NCBI GenBank assembly: GCA_903848655.1
Contig: CAINGT010000136.1
Span: forward strand, 1-43,979
Length of the DNA: 43,979 nt
DNA from: an uncultured Sphingomonadales bacterium
GTDB lineage: Bacteria > Pseudomonadota > Alphaproteobacteria > Sphingomonadales > Sphingomonadaceae
Direction of reading: 5' to 3'
The notes under the pieces were generated by a model. It was not told the DNA's origin, did no database searches, and worked only from the letters and a program-made list of their open reading frames with translations. Below, piece after piece: positions 1-8,947 of the stretch (within the stretch, counting starts at the first letter, position 1; each line of letters opens with the position of its first letter). The translations under genes and the position numbers were made by a program.

Positions 1-28
1 CCGTTAATTCGGCGTGAGTTTCCTTGGG

Positions 29-164
29 TCCTCCCCCCTTGGGGGAGGTGGCAGCCCGCAGGGCTGACGGAGGGGGCGCAACTTCACGAAATCGCACGAT
101 ATTCTGCGCGTCGCACCCCCTCCGTCAGCGCTTCGCGCTGCCACCTCCCCCAAAGGGGGAGGAG
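29..164. repeat. Large imperfect palindromic intergenic repeat
   Basis: Two arms of about 50 bp (roughly 29-79 and 114-164) are near-perfect reverse complements. Each has a C-run/G-run block, then GGTGGCAGC, then GCTGACGGAGGGGG. They are separated by about 34 bp of unrelated sequence. A third short C-run/G-run hairpin follows at about 187-207. Elements with this look are common between genes in Sphingomonadales and related alphaproteobacteria. No coding function is seen in 1-234. Confidence 0.8.
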
Positions 165-234
165 CTAGTTTCCATATGCGATTGCCCTCCCCTGAAGGGG
201 AGGGGGGCAAGAGCGTGATTGGCATGAGGTTGAT

Positions 235-1425
235 TTGATTGAATTAAGCGGCAAACCTGGGCGCTCGCCAACTGCTTTGCGCTGGTCGTTGCCGGTGCGG
301 GCCATCGTCATCGTGTTTGCGCTGTACCAGATCGCCTATATCGCGGGCTATCTGGTGCGGCCGCATCCGCCGGAGCAGCCGCTGTTCGGCGATTTTCTGG
401 CGTTTTGGTCGTTTGCGCGGTTTTCCGTGCAAGTGCCCGCTGGCAATATCTATGATCCCGAGGCGTTGCAGGCGTTTCAACTGGCGCTGCCCGTGCGGTT
501 TCACGGGTTTTATCCTTATCCATACCCGCCGATTTTTCTGCTGTTTCTGCGCCCGCTGGCGGGGCTGGGGTACATTCCTGCCTATCTGACGTGGATGGGT
601 GCCTCGCTTGGCGCCTATGCGGTGGCAGTGGCGGGGCCTGACTGGCGATCCCCCCGGGTGTGGCTGTCGCTGGTTGCACCCACCACGCTGATGGCGATCA
701 TTTCCGGGCAGAACGGTTTGCTGTGCGCGGCGTTGTTGATCGGCGGGTTTCGGCTGATGCGGCGCTGGCCGCTGTGGGCGGGGCTGGTGCTTGGCTGTCT
801 GGTGTTCAAACCGCAGTTTTTCGTGCTGGTGCCACTGGTGCTGATCGCGGGGCGGCGGTGGCGCGCGCTGGCGGGGGTCGTGGCTGGCGTGCTGGGGTTG
901 ACCCTGCTTAGCAGCGCGGTGTTCGGCCCGATGCTGTGGCTGAACTGGTTGCGGGCGATACCGGTATTGCTGCAACTGGCGGCGGATAACCGCGAACACT
1001 TGTTGCCAATCATGCCTACGGTAACGGCGACGCTGATGCAGACGGGGGTTGCGATACCGGTGGTCCAGATCGTGCAAAGCGCGGTTACGCTGGGGGTTGG
1101 TGCAGTGCTGATCTGGCTGTTTCACCGATCCCGCCATTGGGCCGAACCGGCCGCGATGGATATTGCCGCGCTGCAAGTCGGGGTGTTTCTGGTCAGCCCT
1201 TATGCCTTTCTCTATGATATGCCGATGGTGACCGATGCCGCGATCACCTCGGGCGCGCGCGGGACAGCGCCGGGGCCGTGGCGCGTGGTCAATGCCGGTC
1301 TGCCGCTGGTTGCATTTGTGCTACCCGTGTTGATGCTGGGCGCTGCGGCGCACGGTTGGCCGATTGGCGCTGCGGTGCTGTGCGGTCTGTTCGGCGTGAT
1401 CGCGCGCGCGGCGTGGCGGGATTAA
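235..1425 (+). CDS. GT87-family (DUF2029) integral membrane glycosyltransferase
   Basis: A very hydrophobic protein of 396 residues with many predicted membrane helices. The N-terminal FLAFWSFARF / NIYDPEALQAF stretch followed by YPYPPIFLLFLRPLA is typical of the GT87/DUF2029 group, a GT-C fold of polyprenyl-phosphate-sugar-dependent transferases. The family adds sugars, often mannose, to envelope glycans on the outer side of the cytoplasmic membrane; donor and acceptor cannot be read here. The start is TTG at 235, preceded by GAGG at 226-229; an ATG at 224 is followed by an in-frame stop within four codons. The MFS gene begins 11 bp after the stop, so the two are probably co-transcribed. Confidence 0.75.
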   Translation: MIELSGKPGRSPTALRWSLPVRAIVIVFALYQIAYIAGYLVRPHPPEQPLFGDFLAFWSFARFSVQVPAGNIYDPEALQAFQLALPVRFHGFYPYPYPPIFLLFLRPLAGLGYIPAYLTWMGASLGAYAVAVAGPDWRSPRVWLSLVAPTTLMAIISGQNGLLCAALLIGGFRLMRRWPLWAGLVLGCLVFKPQFFVLVPLVLIAGRRWRALAGVVAGVLGLTLLSSAVFGPMLWLNWLRAIPVLLQLAADNREHLLPIMPTVTATLMQTGVAIPVVQIVQSAVTLGVGAVLIWLFHRSRHWAEPAAMDIAALQVGVFLVSPYAFLYDMPMVTDAAITSGARGTAPGPWRVVNAGLPLVAFVLPVLMLGAAAHGWPIGAAVLCGLFGVIARAAWRD

Positions 1426-1436
1426 GGGGGCAAGTC

Positions 1437-2723
1437 ATGGCAGGTGTGGGCGATCAACGGGCGGGGCAGGGGGATGTTCCGCCGGTACGGTTGCGCTGGC
1501 TGGCGCTGATCGTGGCGGCACTGGCGATTTTTGCGACGTATTACGAATCCGATGTGATTGGTGAGATTGCCGATCTGCTGATCCGCCAGCGCGGGTTTAC
1601 GCAAACCCAGATCGGCAGCCTGAATGCCGCGATCTATTGGCCCAATGTGGTGCTGGCGGTGATCGGCGGGGTGATGATCGACCGCTATGGCGCGGCGCGG
1701 ATCGTGCTGTGGAGCGCAGGCATCGGCGTGGCGGGGGCCGCGCTGACCGCGGTCGGCACGCCTTATACAGTAATGTGGCTGGGGCGGCTGATCTTTGGCG
1801 TGACCGAAGGCGCGCTGTTCATGGCGCTGATCGCGGGGCTGGCGCAATGGTTTCCGCGCAGCGGCATTGCGCTGGCGACCGGGCTGTTCCTTTCGCTCGC
1901 GCGGGTGGGATCGTTTTTGTGCAACACGTCATCGACTTGGGCAAAGTCGCTGTATGACAGTGGGTGGCAGGCGCCGCTGTGGCTGGGCGCGGCGATCATG
2001 GGGATGGGGTTTGCTGCCGCGCTGATTTACCGGCTGCTAGAACCGTTCCGCCCTGCCACCAGGGCTGCGGCGGATGCGCCGGAGGCCCCACACGGGCTGG
2101 CGCGGCTGCGGTTCGATGCCGGGTTCTGGTATATCCTTGGGCTGCACGTGCTCTATGCCTCGGTGTTCTTTCCGTTTCGGCAGACATACGCGGTAGTCTA
2201 TCTGCAACATGCGAAACATTTGAGCTTGCAGGCGGCAGGCCAAGTCAATTCCGGGGTGTTTGCCGCCGCGATTTTTGCCACGCCGCTGTTCGGGCTGCTG
2301 GCAGACCGATTTGGCTACCGCGCGCTGATGCTGGTGTTTGGCACGCTGCTGCTGCCCATTACGCTGCTGGTGCTGGGGCTGACCAATCTGTCGCCGTGGG
2401 TTTCGACCGTGCTGATGGGGATCAGTTGGGGGCTGGTCCCGGCGGTGATCTGGCCCGCGACCACGATTATCGTGCCGCGCGCGCAATTGGGTACTGCGCT
2501 GGGCCTCATCACGCTGATTCAGGCGCTGGGGATCGCGGGATCAAACCTGATCGCGGGCGCGCTGGCCGATGCCGCCGGGGCCGGGCCGGGCCATCCGGCG
2601 GGCTATGACGCGGTGCTGTGGTGGTTTGGCGCGATCAGCGTGGCGGCGTTGGTATCGGTTACGCTGCTGTGGCGCTACGAGACCGGGCCGAACGGCCACG
2701 GTCTCGAACGGTCAAGTTGTTAA
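1437..2723 (+). CDS. MFS transporter
   Basis: A 428-residue protein with about 12 predicted membrane helices and the MFS loop 2-3 signature (GGVMIDRYGAARIV), repeated in the C-terminal half as GLLADRFGYRALML. The segment with ARVGSFL after helix 4 resembles the MFSD1-like branch of the superfamily, but this is only a pattern impression and the substrate is unknown. The reading frame is open upstream to 1278; ATG at 1437 is chosen because an AAGGGGG ribosome-binding site (1424-1430) sits just before it, overlapping the stop of the GT87 gene. It converges with tadG, whose stop lies 5 bp away, with no clear terminator between. Confidence 0.85.
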   Translation: MAGVGDQRAGQGDVPPVRLRWLALIVAALAIFATYYESDVIGEIADLLIRQRGFTQTQIGSLNAAIYWPNVVLAVIGGVMIDRYGAARIVLWSAGIGVAGAALTAVGTPYTVMWLGRLIFGVTEGALFMALIAGLAQWFPRSGIALATGLFLSLARVGSFLCNTSSTWAKSLYDSGWQAPLWLGAAIMGMGFAAALIYRLLEPFRPATRAAADAPEAPHGLARLRFDAGFWYILGLHVLYASVFFPFRQTYAVVYLQHAKHLSLQAAGQVNSGVFAAAIFATPLFGLLADRFGYRALMLVFGTLLLPITLLVLGLTNLSPWVSTVLMGISWGLVPAVIWPATTIIVPRAQLGTALGLITLIQALGIAGSNLIAGALADAAGAGPGHPAGYDAVLWWFGAISVAALVSVTLLWRYETGPNGHGLERSSC

Positions 2724-2728
2724 TACAC

Positions 2729-4546
2729 TTATTGTGACAGGTGCGAAAGTCCCGCCGCATTGGAGAAAATTCCGACGAGGGCCGACGATATATCGCCGTT
2801 GGCCGGAACTTCATAGACCATTGGCAGGTTGGTCTTGGCATCAGTCGAAGAGCAGGTTTTGAGCGCCGGAGAAATTCCTGCCAATATACTCGGGTCAACA
2901 GGTTCTCGCGGCTGCGTACTTTTTGGATCATAAGTCGTGTACAAAATGGCAATTTGTATATTTTTCGCTTTGATCGCCGCGCACTGAGCAAGCGTATTGT
3001 TGTTCCAGAACATGCGCGGACCCCACTGGATGCCCTGACTGTAGTCGTCCATCATACCGTCGGTCACGATTATCAGATATTCCTGCGGCTTTTGTCCGAC
3101 CTGACCATTCCCAGGGTTAAGGTCCATTAAGCCGTACATCGTCGTCAAAGCTTGGACCGTGCGCGTATCATACGCACCTGGCGCGGGCGAAGCGGGCGTT
3201 TTCCCGGTGATGTCTGCGTTATCAGGATAATTCGATTGATCTGGCGTCAAAAATGGAGCGAGCGTGCCCGATGGCCGATCAAACACCGTCGAGGGTATAT
3301 CCTTTACGTCCATCATGGTGTTGTTGACCGCAGGATTTATCGGAGCAGCGTCGTAATTAAGATGAAAAAACTGCATTTTGTAGGTCGGTGGACTGGCCTC
3401 GGCAGCTTTCGCTGCGGCGAGCAGACTTTGCGCTGCGGCCAGTTCGGCATCGATGCGCAAGGTGATCGGGGTGGCTGTCGTATCCCAGATCAAATGGTAG
3501 TTTTTTGCAAACCAGAATTCATCTGCATACATTACGGGAATATCTTTTGTTCCTCCACCTACTTTATTTATTCGCATGACACTTTGACTATCATTGCCGA
3601 CAACAAATGGAACCGGATAGTATGAAGAGTAAGTTCCGCAGGGCCGATTATTCGAAACCTGAATGCAACCGGTACCGATGAGGACATCGTTTCCGTCGTA
3701 CACATTTTGCGTCGCAGGATCCACGCGATATACACCCGTTAGCCCAACAACTTTTGTATCGAAATAATTTCGATCAAGCAGAAGCCACTTTCCGGATGGA
3801 TCTGTTAGCACAATATCCTGATAGATACCCCTGAAATGACAAGCAAAAGCACAACTGCAAGACAATTCGCCAAGCGACAACCCGCAGGGTTTGCTTACGG
3901 TTTGATCAGAGACCATGGATTCCATTGCCAAGCCCATCTGGTAAATTCCCAGCGTCGTATTGGCAATCAGCATCGATGGTGACGTGTCGAGCATGACGTA
4001 GAAATTGATGCTGGCCACCGTTCCCGCCTTCGCTTGCGCGTTCCCGGCAATCGCTAGGCTGAGCGAGCCCAAGATAGAGCTAAACATGTTCAGCGATTTG
4101 CCCTTCCACGTGACAGTGGTGGTGCGCACATTTGTACCGCCGGGGCCGGCCACATCGGTCGAATCGACTGTCAGGTCCGATGCCGGAACATACGAAAATG
4201 AGGTGTATTTAGCCACTTGCGTTTGAAAGATTTGCCGCATCGCGGCCTCGGTCGTGGCCTTGTTCTGATTGAGATATTGCGCGCTTGTCCCCGTCAGCGC
4301 CGCCGCATCTGCCACCACGCCGATGCGTGACATCAAAATCTGCGCGCGCGCATAATCGACGCACACACCCAGCCCGATCATCATTGGGATCATCGAAAGC
4401 GCCGCAATCATCAGCACATTGGCATCGCGGTTGAATCGCAGCTCTGCGAGTTGCGGCCTGATCACAGCCGAAAGTCGCGCCATGATTGCGGCCAGCCAAT
4501 CGATAAGTGCGAATGTAAGCGAAACGATGCGCATAACCCCAACCAT
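2729..4546 (-). CDS. TadG-like pilus/envelope protein with von Willebrand A domain
   Basis: A 605-residue protein. A TadE/TadG-type N-terminal membrane segment (about residues 30-65: NRDANVLMIAALSMIPMMIG) is followed by GVCVDYARA and VADAAALTG, hallmarks of Flp/Tad pseudopilin-like proteins. A vWA domain begins near residue 180, with the metal-binding DTSPSM (MIDAS D-x-S-x-S) and a later IIVTDGMMDD strand. A cysteine cluster (CSCAFACH) matches the CAFACH signature seen in alphaproteobacterial TadG proteins. It is last in a three-gene set with two TadE-like genes, 4 bp after the preceding stop. ATG at 4534 is an alternative start; neither has a good ribosome-binding site. Base composition is visibly more AT-rich than the flanks. 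Confidence 0.8.
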   Translation of the reverse strand: MVGVMRIVSLTFALIDWLAAIMARLSAVIRPQLAELRFNRDANVLMIAALSMIPMMIGLGVCVDYARAQILMSRIGVVADAAALTGTSAQYLNQNKATTEAAMRQIFQTQVAKYTSFSYVPASDLTVDSTDVAGPGGTNVRTTTVTWKGKSLNMFSSILGSLSLAIAGNAQAKAGTVASINFYVMLDTSPSMLIANTTLGIYQMGLAMESMVSDQTVSKPCGLSLGELSCSCAFACHFRGIYQDIVLTDPSGKWLLLDRNYFDTKVVGLTGVYRVDPATQNVYDGNDVLIGTGCIQVSNNRPCGTYSSYYPVPFVVGNDSQSVMRINKVGGGTKDIPVMYADEFWFAKNYHLIWDTTATPITLRIDAELAAAQSLLAAAKAAEASPPTYKMQFFHLNYDAAPINPAVNNTMMDVKDIPSTVFDRPSGTLAPFLTPDQSNYPDNADITGKTPASPAPGAYDTRTVQALTTMYGLMDLNPGNGQVGQKPQEYLIIVTDGMMDDYSQGIQWGPRMFWNNNTLAQCAAIKAKNIQIAILYTTYDPKSTQPREPVDPSILAGISPALKTCSSTDAKTNLPMVYEVPANGDISSALVGIFSNAAGLSHLSQ

Positions 4547-4550
4547 CCTG

Positions 4551-5147
4551 TCAGCCCACTTTGTCTACAGAAAGCGAATAGCGCGGCAGCATGAAATACC
4601 GGTTGTACAGCGTCGCCGGTTGGACCCATCCCTGCGCAAACGCGGGTGAATAGGCATACGAGGTTTCGCCCACGATCAAATAGCCGCCAGCGCGCGCGGG
4701 AATTGCGGTCGGGTCCGGAATCATCAACGGTGGAGCCATACCAGTCGGCAAGTTGACGGTTGCCCCCACAGATAGCGCAACGCCATTGCTGGTCGCCATG
4801 CTCCACACCACTTTGGCATGGCTGATATCGGTTATCTGTACCTCGCTGACCCGCATTTTGGCTTGCGAAACATCATAAGGGGACAGCACGTACCCGGAAT
4901 TGCTGAGCACAGCGGTGATCTGGGCGGTGCTGATCTGATGGTATTGCGTGGTCAGATCGCTGATCGTGCGTGCAGCCTGTGACACTTTTCCCGCGCAAGT
5001 GACCATGTCATATGTCAGATAAACACCGCAAAACATGGATATTAGCAGCGGAGCGGCAAAGGCGAATTCGACGATTGCCAAGCCTGAGTTGTCCGACATA
5101 AGTCGACGCGCCATTAACCGCCAGATCATTGCGTGGCGTGTCATCAA
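4551..5147 (-). CDS. TadE/TadF-like minor pseudopilin
   Basis: A 198-residue protein with a short basic N-terminus followed by SGLAIVEFAFAAPLLISMF, the pseudopilin-like helix with conserved Glu typical of TadE (PF07811). Family members are processed and act at the envelope, usually with a Flp/Tad type IVc pilus; here only the TadE and TadG types occur. The start overlaps the stop of the upstream TadE-like gene by 4 bp, implying translational coupling. Several in-frame Met codons (MMTRHAMIWRLMARRLM) make the exact start uncertain within about 16 codons. Confidence 0.75.
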   Translation of the reverse strand: MMTRHAMIWRLMARRLMSDNSGLAIVEFAFAAPLLISMFCGVYLTYDMVTCAGKVSQAARTISDLTTQYHQISTAQITAVLSNSGYVLSPYDVSQAKMRVSEVQITDISHAKVVWSMATSNGVALSVGATVNLPTGMAPPLMIPDPTAIPARAGGYLIVGETSYAYSPAFAQGWVQPATLYNRYFMLPRYSLSVDKVG

Positions 5148-5755
5148 TAACTCTCGGTCTTGACGACCGATGTAGCCGAAAGCCGAGCGTAGTCGACTCC
5201 ATAAGCGGTGACTCCGGTGATGTTAAACCCGAACAGCGATATGACCGGCATCATATAATACATCTGCACAACCACTATATTTCCTGGCCCACCAGGATTA
5301 TAGGCGTAAGTAAATTTCATTTTTCCTTTGCTGCAGCATATTGGTGGGCTAAGAGTCTGAACAGCCGAAAAATCGGTGCCACTGTTAACCGCAGTATAGA
5401 GTTTGTCGCACGTCATAAACGGAGTCACAGAAAGCTTTGAACACGCAAATGTTAGAAATTGCGATTGCGGTATCACATAGCCGCTGGGATCCATGTAGCC
5501 TGTAAACACTGTTTGCGCCTGTCCGGTCATAATGATGCGGGCAGAGCCCTCACACACCATTTGCAACGTGGTCTGCGCTATAAACACCACGATCAGTTGC
5601 AGTGTCCCGACGATGAGCGCGATGACCATGGGCGCAACGAGCGCGAACTCGAGCGCAGCAGTCGCTTGATGGCAGCGCGCAATCCGGCGCCAGAACCAAC
5701 CGCTGCAGACCGTTGCGGGGGTAATGCCCCCGGAGCATGGCGTGATCGCATCCAT
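5144..5755 (-). CDS. TadE-like minor pseudopilin
   Basis: A 203-residue protein whose region at about residues 30-55 reads ATAALEFALVAPMVIALIVG, the TadE pseudopilin helix with conserved Glu. The C-terminal domain carries paired cysteines (FACSK, MTCDK and PPICCSK) likely to be oxidised in the periplasm. It is first in the three-gene set and overlaps the next gene by 4 bp. There is no strong ribosome-binding site in front of ATG 5755. No prepilin peptidase, TadA ATPase, secretin or Flp pilin lies in this window. Confidence 0.72.
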   Translation of the reverse strand: MDAITPCSGGITPATVCSGWFWRRIARCHQATAALEFALVAPMVIALIVGTLQLIVVFIAQTTLQMVCEGSARIIMTGQAQTVFTGYMDPSGYVIPQSQFLTFACSKLSVTPFMTCDKLYTAVNSGTDFSAVQTLSPPICCSKGKMKFTYAYNPGGPGNIVVVQMYYMMPVISLFGFNITGVTAYGVDYARLSATSVVKTESY

Positions 5756-5827
5756 TAAGCGAGTTCTATACGCAACTATGCGTTAAGGATCAATTTCCAT
5801 ATCGACAAAAATCGTCAAAGCGGCGCA

Positions 5828-6526
5828 TCAGCCTTTGCGCGCGGCATCGACCGCGGCTTGCAACGCATCGTGCCCGACTGCGCCCGTGATGATCTGCCCG
5901 CCGATGGCAAAAGCCGGGGTGCCGGTGATCCCCAATTGCCGGGCATAATCGAGGTTTTGATCGATTTCGCGCGTGACAGTATCGCCCCCCGCAAACTGCC
6001 CGGCGCGGGGCAGATCGACCCCGGCGCGGGTGGCGGCGGCGGTGATCGCGGCGGCGCTGGGCTGCGGCCCGGCGAACATGGCGGCGTGATAAGCGGCAAA
6101 GCGGCCTTGGGCGGCGGCGGCAAGCCCCATTCGCGCGGCGGGTTCGCTGTCGGGCGCGATGATCGGCAAATTGCGCACCACCACTTTCAGATCGGGGTTG
6201 GCGGTGATCAGCGAGTCGATTTCGGCAACGCTCGCCTTGCAATAAGTACAGGCAAAATCGGTGAATTCGACCAGGACCACGCGCCCGGCTGGGTTGCCCA
6301 GCACCGCGCCCGGAAACGGGGTTTCCAGCGCGGCGCGCACGGGCTTGAGCCGGTCTGCGCTGTCGCGCGCCTGCAACCGCTCTGCCGCTTCGCGCAAGAT
6401 TTCGGGATGATCGAGGATATAGGCGCGCACCGCGTGATCGACGCCCAGCCGCGCGAGCAGCGCGCCGCCAACCAGCCCCAGCGCGATCAGCGGGGCGATG
6501 AGCATGATTCGGACTGTTCGTGTCAT
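5828..6526 (-). CDS. DsbA-family thiol:disulfide oxidoreductase
   Basis: A 232-residue protein. An N-terminal membrane anchor or signal (residues about 5-27) is followed by a helical stalk with YILDHPEILREAAERLQ, and then a thioredoxin/DsbA fold with the redox motif CTYC at about residues 93-96 after VEFTDFA. The conserved cis-proline loop reads GITGTPAF. The stalk plus domain layout resembles the ScsC/BdbD-like DsbA proteins widespread in alphaproteobacteria, where the stalk often oligomerises. The expected role is periplasmic disulfide formation or isomerisation. It follows the M48 protease gene by 12 bp on the same strand, a pairing that suggests envelope protein quality control. Confidence 0.85.
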   Translation of the reverse strand: MTRTVRIMLIAPLIALGLVGGALLARLGVDHAVRAYILDHPEILREAAERLQARDSADRLKPVRAALETPFPGAVLGNPAGRVVLVEFTDFACTYCKASVAEIDSLITANPDLKVVVRNLPIIAPDSEPAARMGLAAAAQGRFAAYHAAMFAGPQPSAAAITAAATRAGVDLPRAGQFAGGDTVTREIDQNLDYARQLGITGTPAFAIGGQIITGAVGHDALQAAVDAARKG

Positions 6527-6538
6527 CAGGCTGGCGGT

Positions 6539-7900
6539 CTACCGGCGTTTGCGGCTGCGTTCCAGCATCGCGCGCGCGCTCATCGCGATATCTTGCGCGC
6601 GCAGCCAATCGGGCGAGTCTTTGGGCAGCGCGGATTGCGCCGCTTCGGCAGAGCGCAACGCTTCGGGCAAGCGCAGCTGCAGCAGTTGCTGTTCGGCGCT
6701 GGCCAGCCGTGCGCGCGGGGTATCGCCCGCCGCTTCATAGACCGTGCCGAGTTCGTACCACGCAAACGGATTGTCATGATCGCGCGCCACCGCCGCCTTC
6801 AGCACGCGTTGCGCTTCGGCAAAATTGGCGGGATCTTCGGTGGCGATTAGTGCGTGGCCAAATGTCGTGGCGATCAGCGGCTGGTTGCGCGTGAGCGCGA
6901 CCGCGCGGCGCAACGGTTCCAGCGCATCTTGCGGACGCCCGGATTCGAGCAGCACTTGCCCTTTGAGTTCAAGCGCATAGGCATCTTCGGGAGTTATCGC
7001 CAGGATCGCTTCGGTTTCGGCCAGCGCTTTGTCCATCAGCGCCTGTTTGTGATAGGCATAAGCGCGGGCGTAATGCGCGGGAACGTCGGTCAGCGTTTCG
7101 GGGTAAGCGATCAGCGTCGCTTCGGGATCGGCCAGATAACCAGCCAGCTTGGCCTTGATCCGCAAAAACCGCGCTTGCAACGCGGGATCGGCGGGCCGGG
7201 TCCACGCCGGGTCTTGCACAAAGGCATCGGACAGCGTGGTCAGCCGGTCGGCGGTCATCGGGTGGCTGCTATAGAATTCGGCATCGGCGTTGCGCTTAAA
7301 GCCGTAGCGGTATTCGTAATTTTCCAGCTTTTTGAAAAAGTTGATTGATCCGCGCCCGGAAATCCCGGCGGTGGACAGGAAGGTGACGCTGGCGGCATCG
7401 GCGGTCGCTTCTTGCGCGCGGCTGAACGCCAGATATTTGCCCATTGCCGCTTGTTGCCCGGCGGTAAAAATGCCCATCCCCGCTTCGGGCGCGCCCGCCG
7501 CTGCTGCCGCCGCGCCCAGCAGCAGCGACAGCAGCGTGATCGCGGTGGCGGGCCGCGCGCCTTCGCCGCTGCGGATGATATGGCCGCCGACGATATGGCC
7601 CAATTCGTGCGCCACCACGCCCTGAACTTCTTCGGCGCTGTCGGCGGCGTTGATTAGCCCGGAATTGATATAGATCGCCTGCCCCCCGGCAACGAAAGCG
7701 TTGATTTCCCCATCGTTGAGCAAGATCAGATCGACATTGCGCGGATCGAGCCCGGCGGCGGTAACTACCGGCGCGGCGAGGTCATGAAAAAAGCTTTCGG
7801 TTTCGGCATCGCGCAGCACTTCTTGCGCGCGCGCGGAAGGGACGCTGACAGTCAGCGCCACGCCAGCCAGCACGAGGCCAAGGGTAAATTTTTCGATCAC
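6539..7900 (-). CDS. Periplasmic M48 metalloprotease with TPR region (BepA-like)
   Basis: A 453-residue protein. A signal peptide (residues 1-25, cut after PSARA) precedes an M48 zinc protease domain with HELGH at about residues 98-102 and GGH just after. The third ligand Glu is probably in RAQEATADAAS. From about residue 270 the sequence turns into alpha-helical repeats of TPR type (for example EAILAITPEDAYALELKGQVLLE). This arrangement matches BepA/YfgC, which helps assemble or degrade outer-membrane proteins. It is followed on the same strand by a DsbA-family gene. The identification rests on motif and architecture; substrate is inferred from family. Confidence 0.88.
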   Translation of the reverse strand: MIEKFTLGLVLAGVALTVSVPSARAQEVLRDAETESFFHDLAAPVVTAAGLDPRNVDLILLNDGEINAFVAGGQAIYINSGLINAADSAEEVQGVVAHELGHIVGGHIIRSGEGARPATAITLLSLLLGAAAAAAGAPEAGMGIFTAGQQAAMGKYLAFSRAQEATADAASVTFLSTAGISGRGSINFFKKLENYEYRYGFKRNADAEFYSSHPMTADRLTTLSDAFVQDPAWTRPADPALQARFLRIKAKLAGYLADPEATLIAYPETLTDVPAHYARAYAYHKQALMDKALAETEAILAITPEDAYALELKGQVLLESGRPQDALEPLRRAVALTRNQPLIATTFGHALIATEDPANFAEAQRVLKAAVARDHDNPFAWYELGTVYEAAGDTPRARLASAEQQLLQLRLPEALRSAEAAQSALPKDSPDWLRAQDIAMSARAMLERSRKRR

Positions 7901-7944
7901 GCATGGTGATTACACCGGGCGCGCCTGAACCGGCGCTGAAGCAG

Positions 7945-8808
7945 TTATGCCCCGCCCGGATGCAGGCGCTGCACGGCGCGCGCCAGCAGCGCGGCATCGC
8001 ACGGCACTTCGCCCAGCCACAGCGGATCGGCCCCGGGGCGGCGATGGACCAGCACGAGTGCAAATTCCGCGCCTTCGACCGGCAAAGCGTGGAGCGGACG
8101 GCCGGGCAGCGCGCGGGCGGCATCGCGCCAGCCGGGCAACGGATCAAGCGGCGCGTCGGCCCAGCCACCGGGACCATCGGCCCAGACTTGCCCGGGCGGC
8201 AGCGGGGCCGGATTGTGCCGCGACGGCGGCGCGGTTTCGAGCGCGCGGCCAAGGTCGCGCTGCAACCCTCGGGTGAGGCGCGGGTCGGCCAGTTCCTTCC
8301 AGTTGATAACGCCGCAGATAAAGTCGATCATCACTCCGTCGCTGGAAAACGGCAGCAAGATGCCGCGATAGAGCACGTGTGCACCGCGCGCGTTGATGAA
8401 TTCGGCTTCGAACCCGACCGGCGCGGCAGTGGCGATGATCTGGTGGTAATGCTCGGCAATCCGCGCCAGCACTGATCGGCCAGGCACCTCGCTCAACCAC
8501 GCAATGCGCTCGGGATCGCCACATTCCGCCGCCAGCGCCGCTCCCAGCGCCAGCACCGCCGGTTCACGCGCACCGGGTGCCCAGTGCAGCAGCACGGCAT
8601 GGGGCGCAAAGTCTGGCCAGTCGCCCGCCAGTAACCGGTCTGGCGCGGGAAAGCTCCGCTTGCCCAACAGCCCCGCCCAATAGTTATAGGCGCGCACTTG
8701 CATCCGCCGATCATCCTGATCGATCACCGGGGGCAGCAGATCGCCATCGAGAGCGGCAACCGATTGGCGGGTGTCAGCGCCAAAATCTGATCCGTGCCGC
8801 ATATCCAT
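7945..8808 (-). CDS. PAS-like domain protein of unknown function
   Basis: A 287-residue protein from ATG 8808. The central part (APVGFEAEFINARGAHVLYRGILLPFSSDG, quoted in pieces: EAEFINARG and YRGILLPF) looks like a PAS fold, of the kind sphingomonads place in uncharacterised sensor-like proteins. The C-terminal half is proline-rich and has no recognisable output domain (no kinase, GGDEF or HTH). The reading frame stays open upstream to 8931, but a start there would crowd the rfbC promoter; 8802 is another option. It is divergent from rfbC. Function is not assigned. Confidence 0.6.
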   Translation of the reverse strand: MDMRHGSDFGADTRQSVAALDGDLLPPVIDQDDRRMQVRAYNYWAGLLGKRSFPAPDRLLAGDWPDFAPHAVLLHWAPGAREPAVLALGAALAAECGDPERIAWLSEVPGRSVLARIAEHYHQIIATAAPVGFEAEFINARGAHVLYRGILLPFSSDGVMIDFICGVINWKELADPRLTRGLQRDLGRALETAPPSRHNPAPLPPGQVWADGPGGWADAPLDPLPGWRDAARALPGRPLHALPVEGAEFALVLVHRRPGADPLWLGEVPCDAALLARAVQRLHPGGA

Positions 8809-8947
8809 ATCGCTACCGCACCCAATCGCCTGACGCTGTGACCGGATCACTGTGTCGCAAGCCGCGGTAAACATCGCGCTAATGCATGATCCGGTGATGC
8901 GGACGTTTGTAGCCTTCGCGGCCTGCTGCAAAACGGCCGAATCGGTT

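Noticed and set aside
8852..8947. N-terminal extension of RfbC (start at 8852)
   Set aside because: The extra 32 residues have no counterpart in the family and would overlap the divergent PAS gene's promoter; ATG 8948 fits the usual length.
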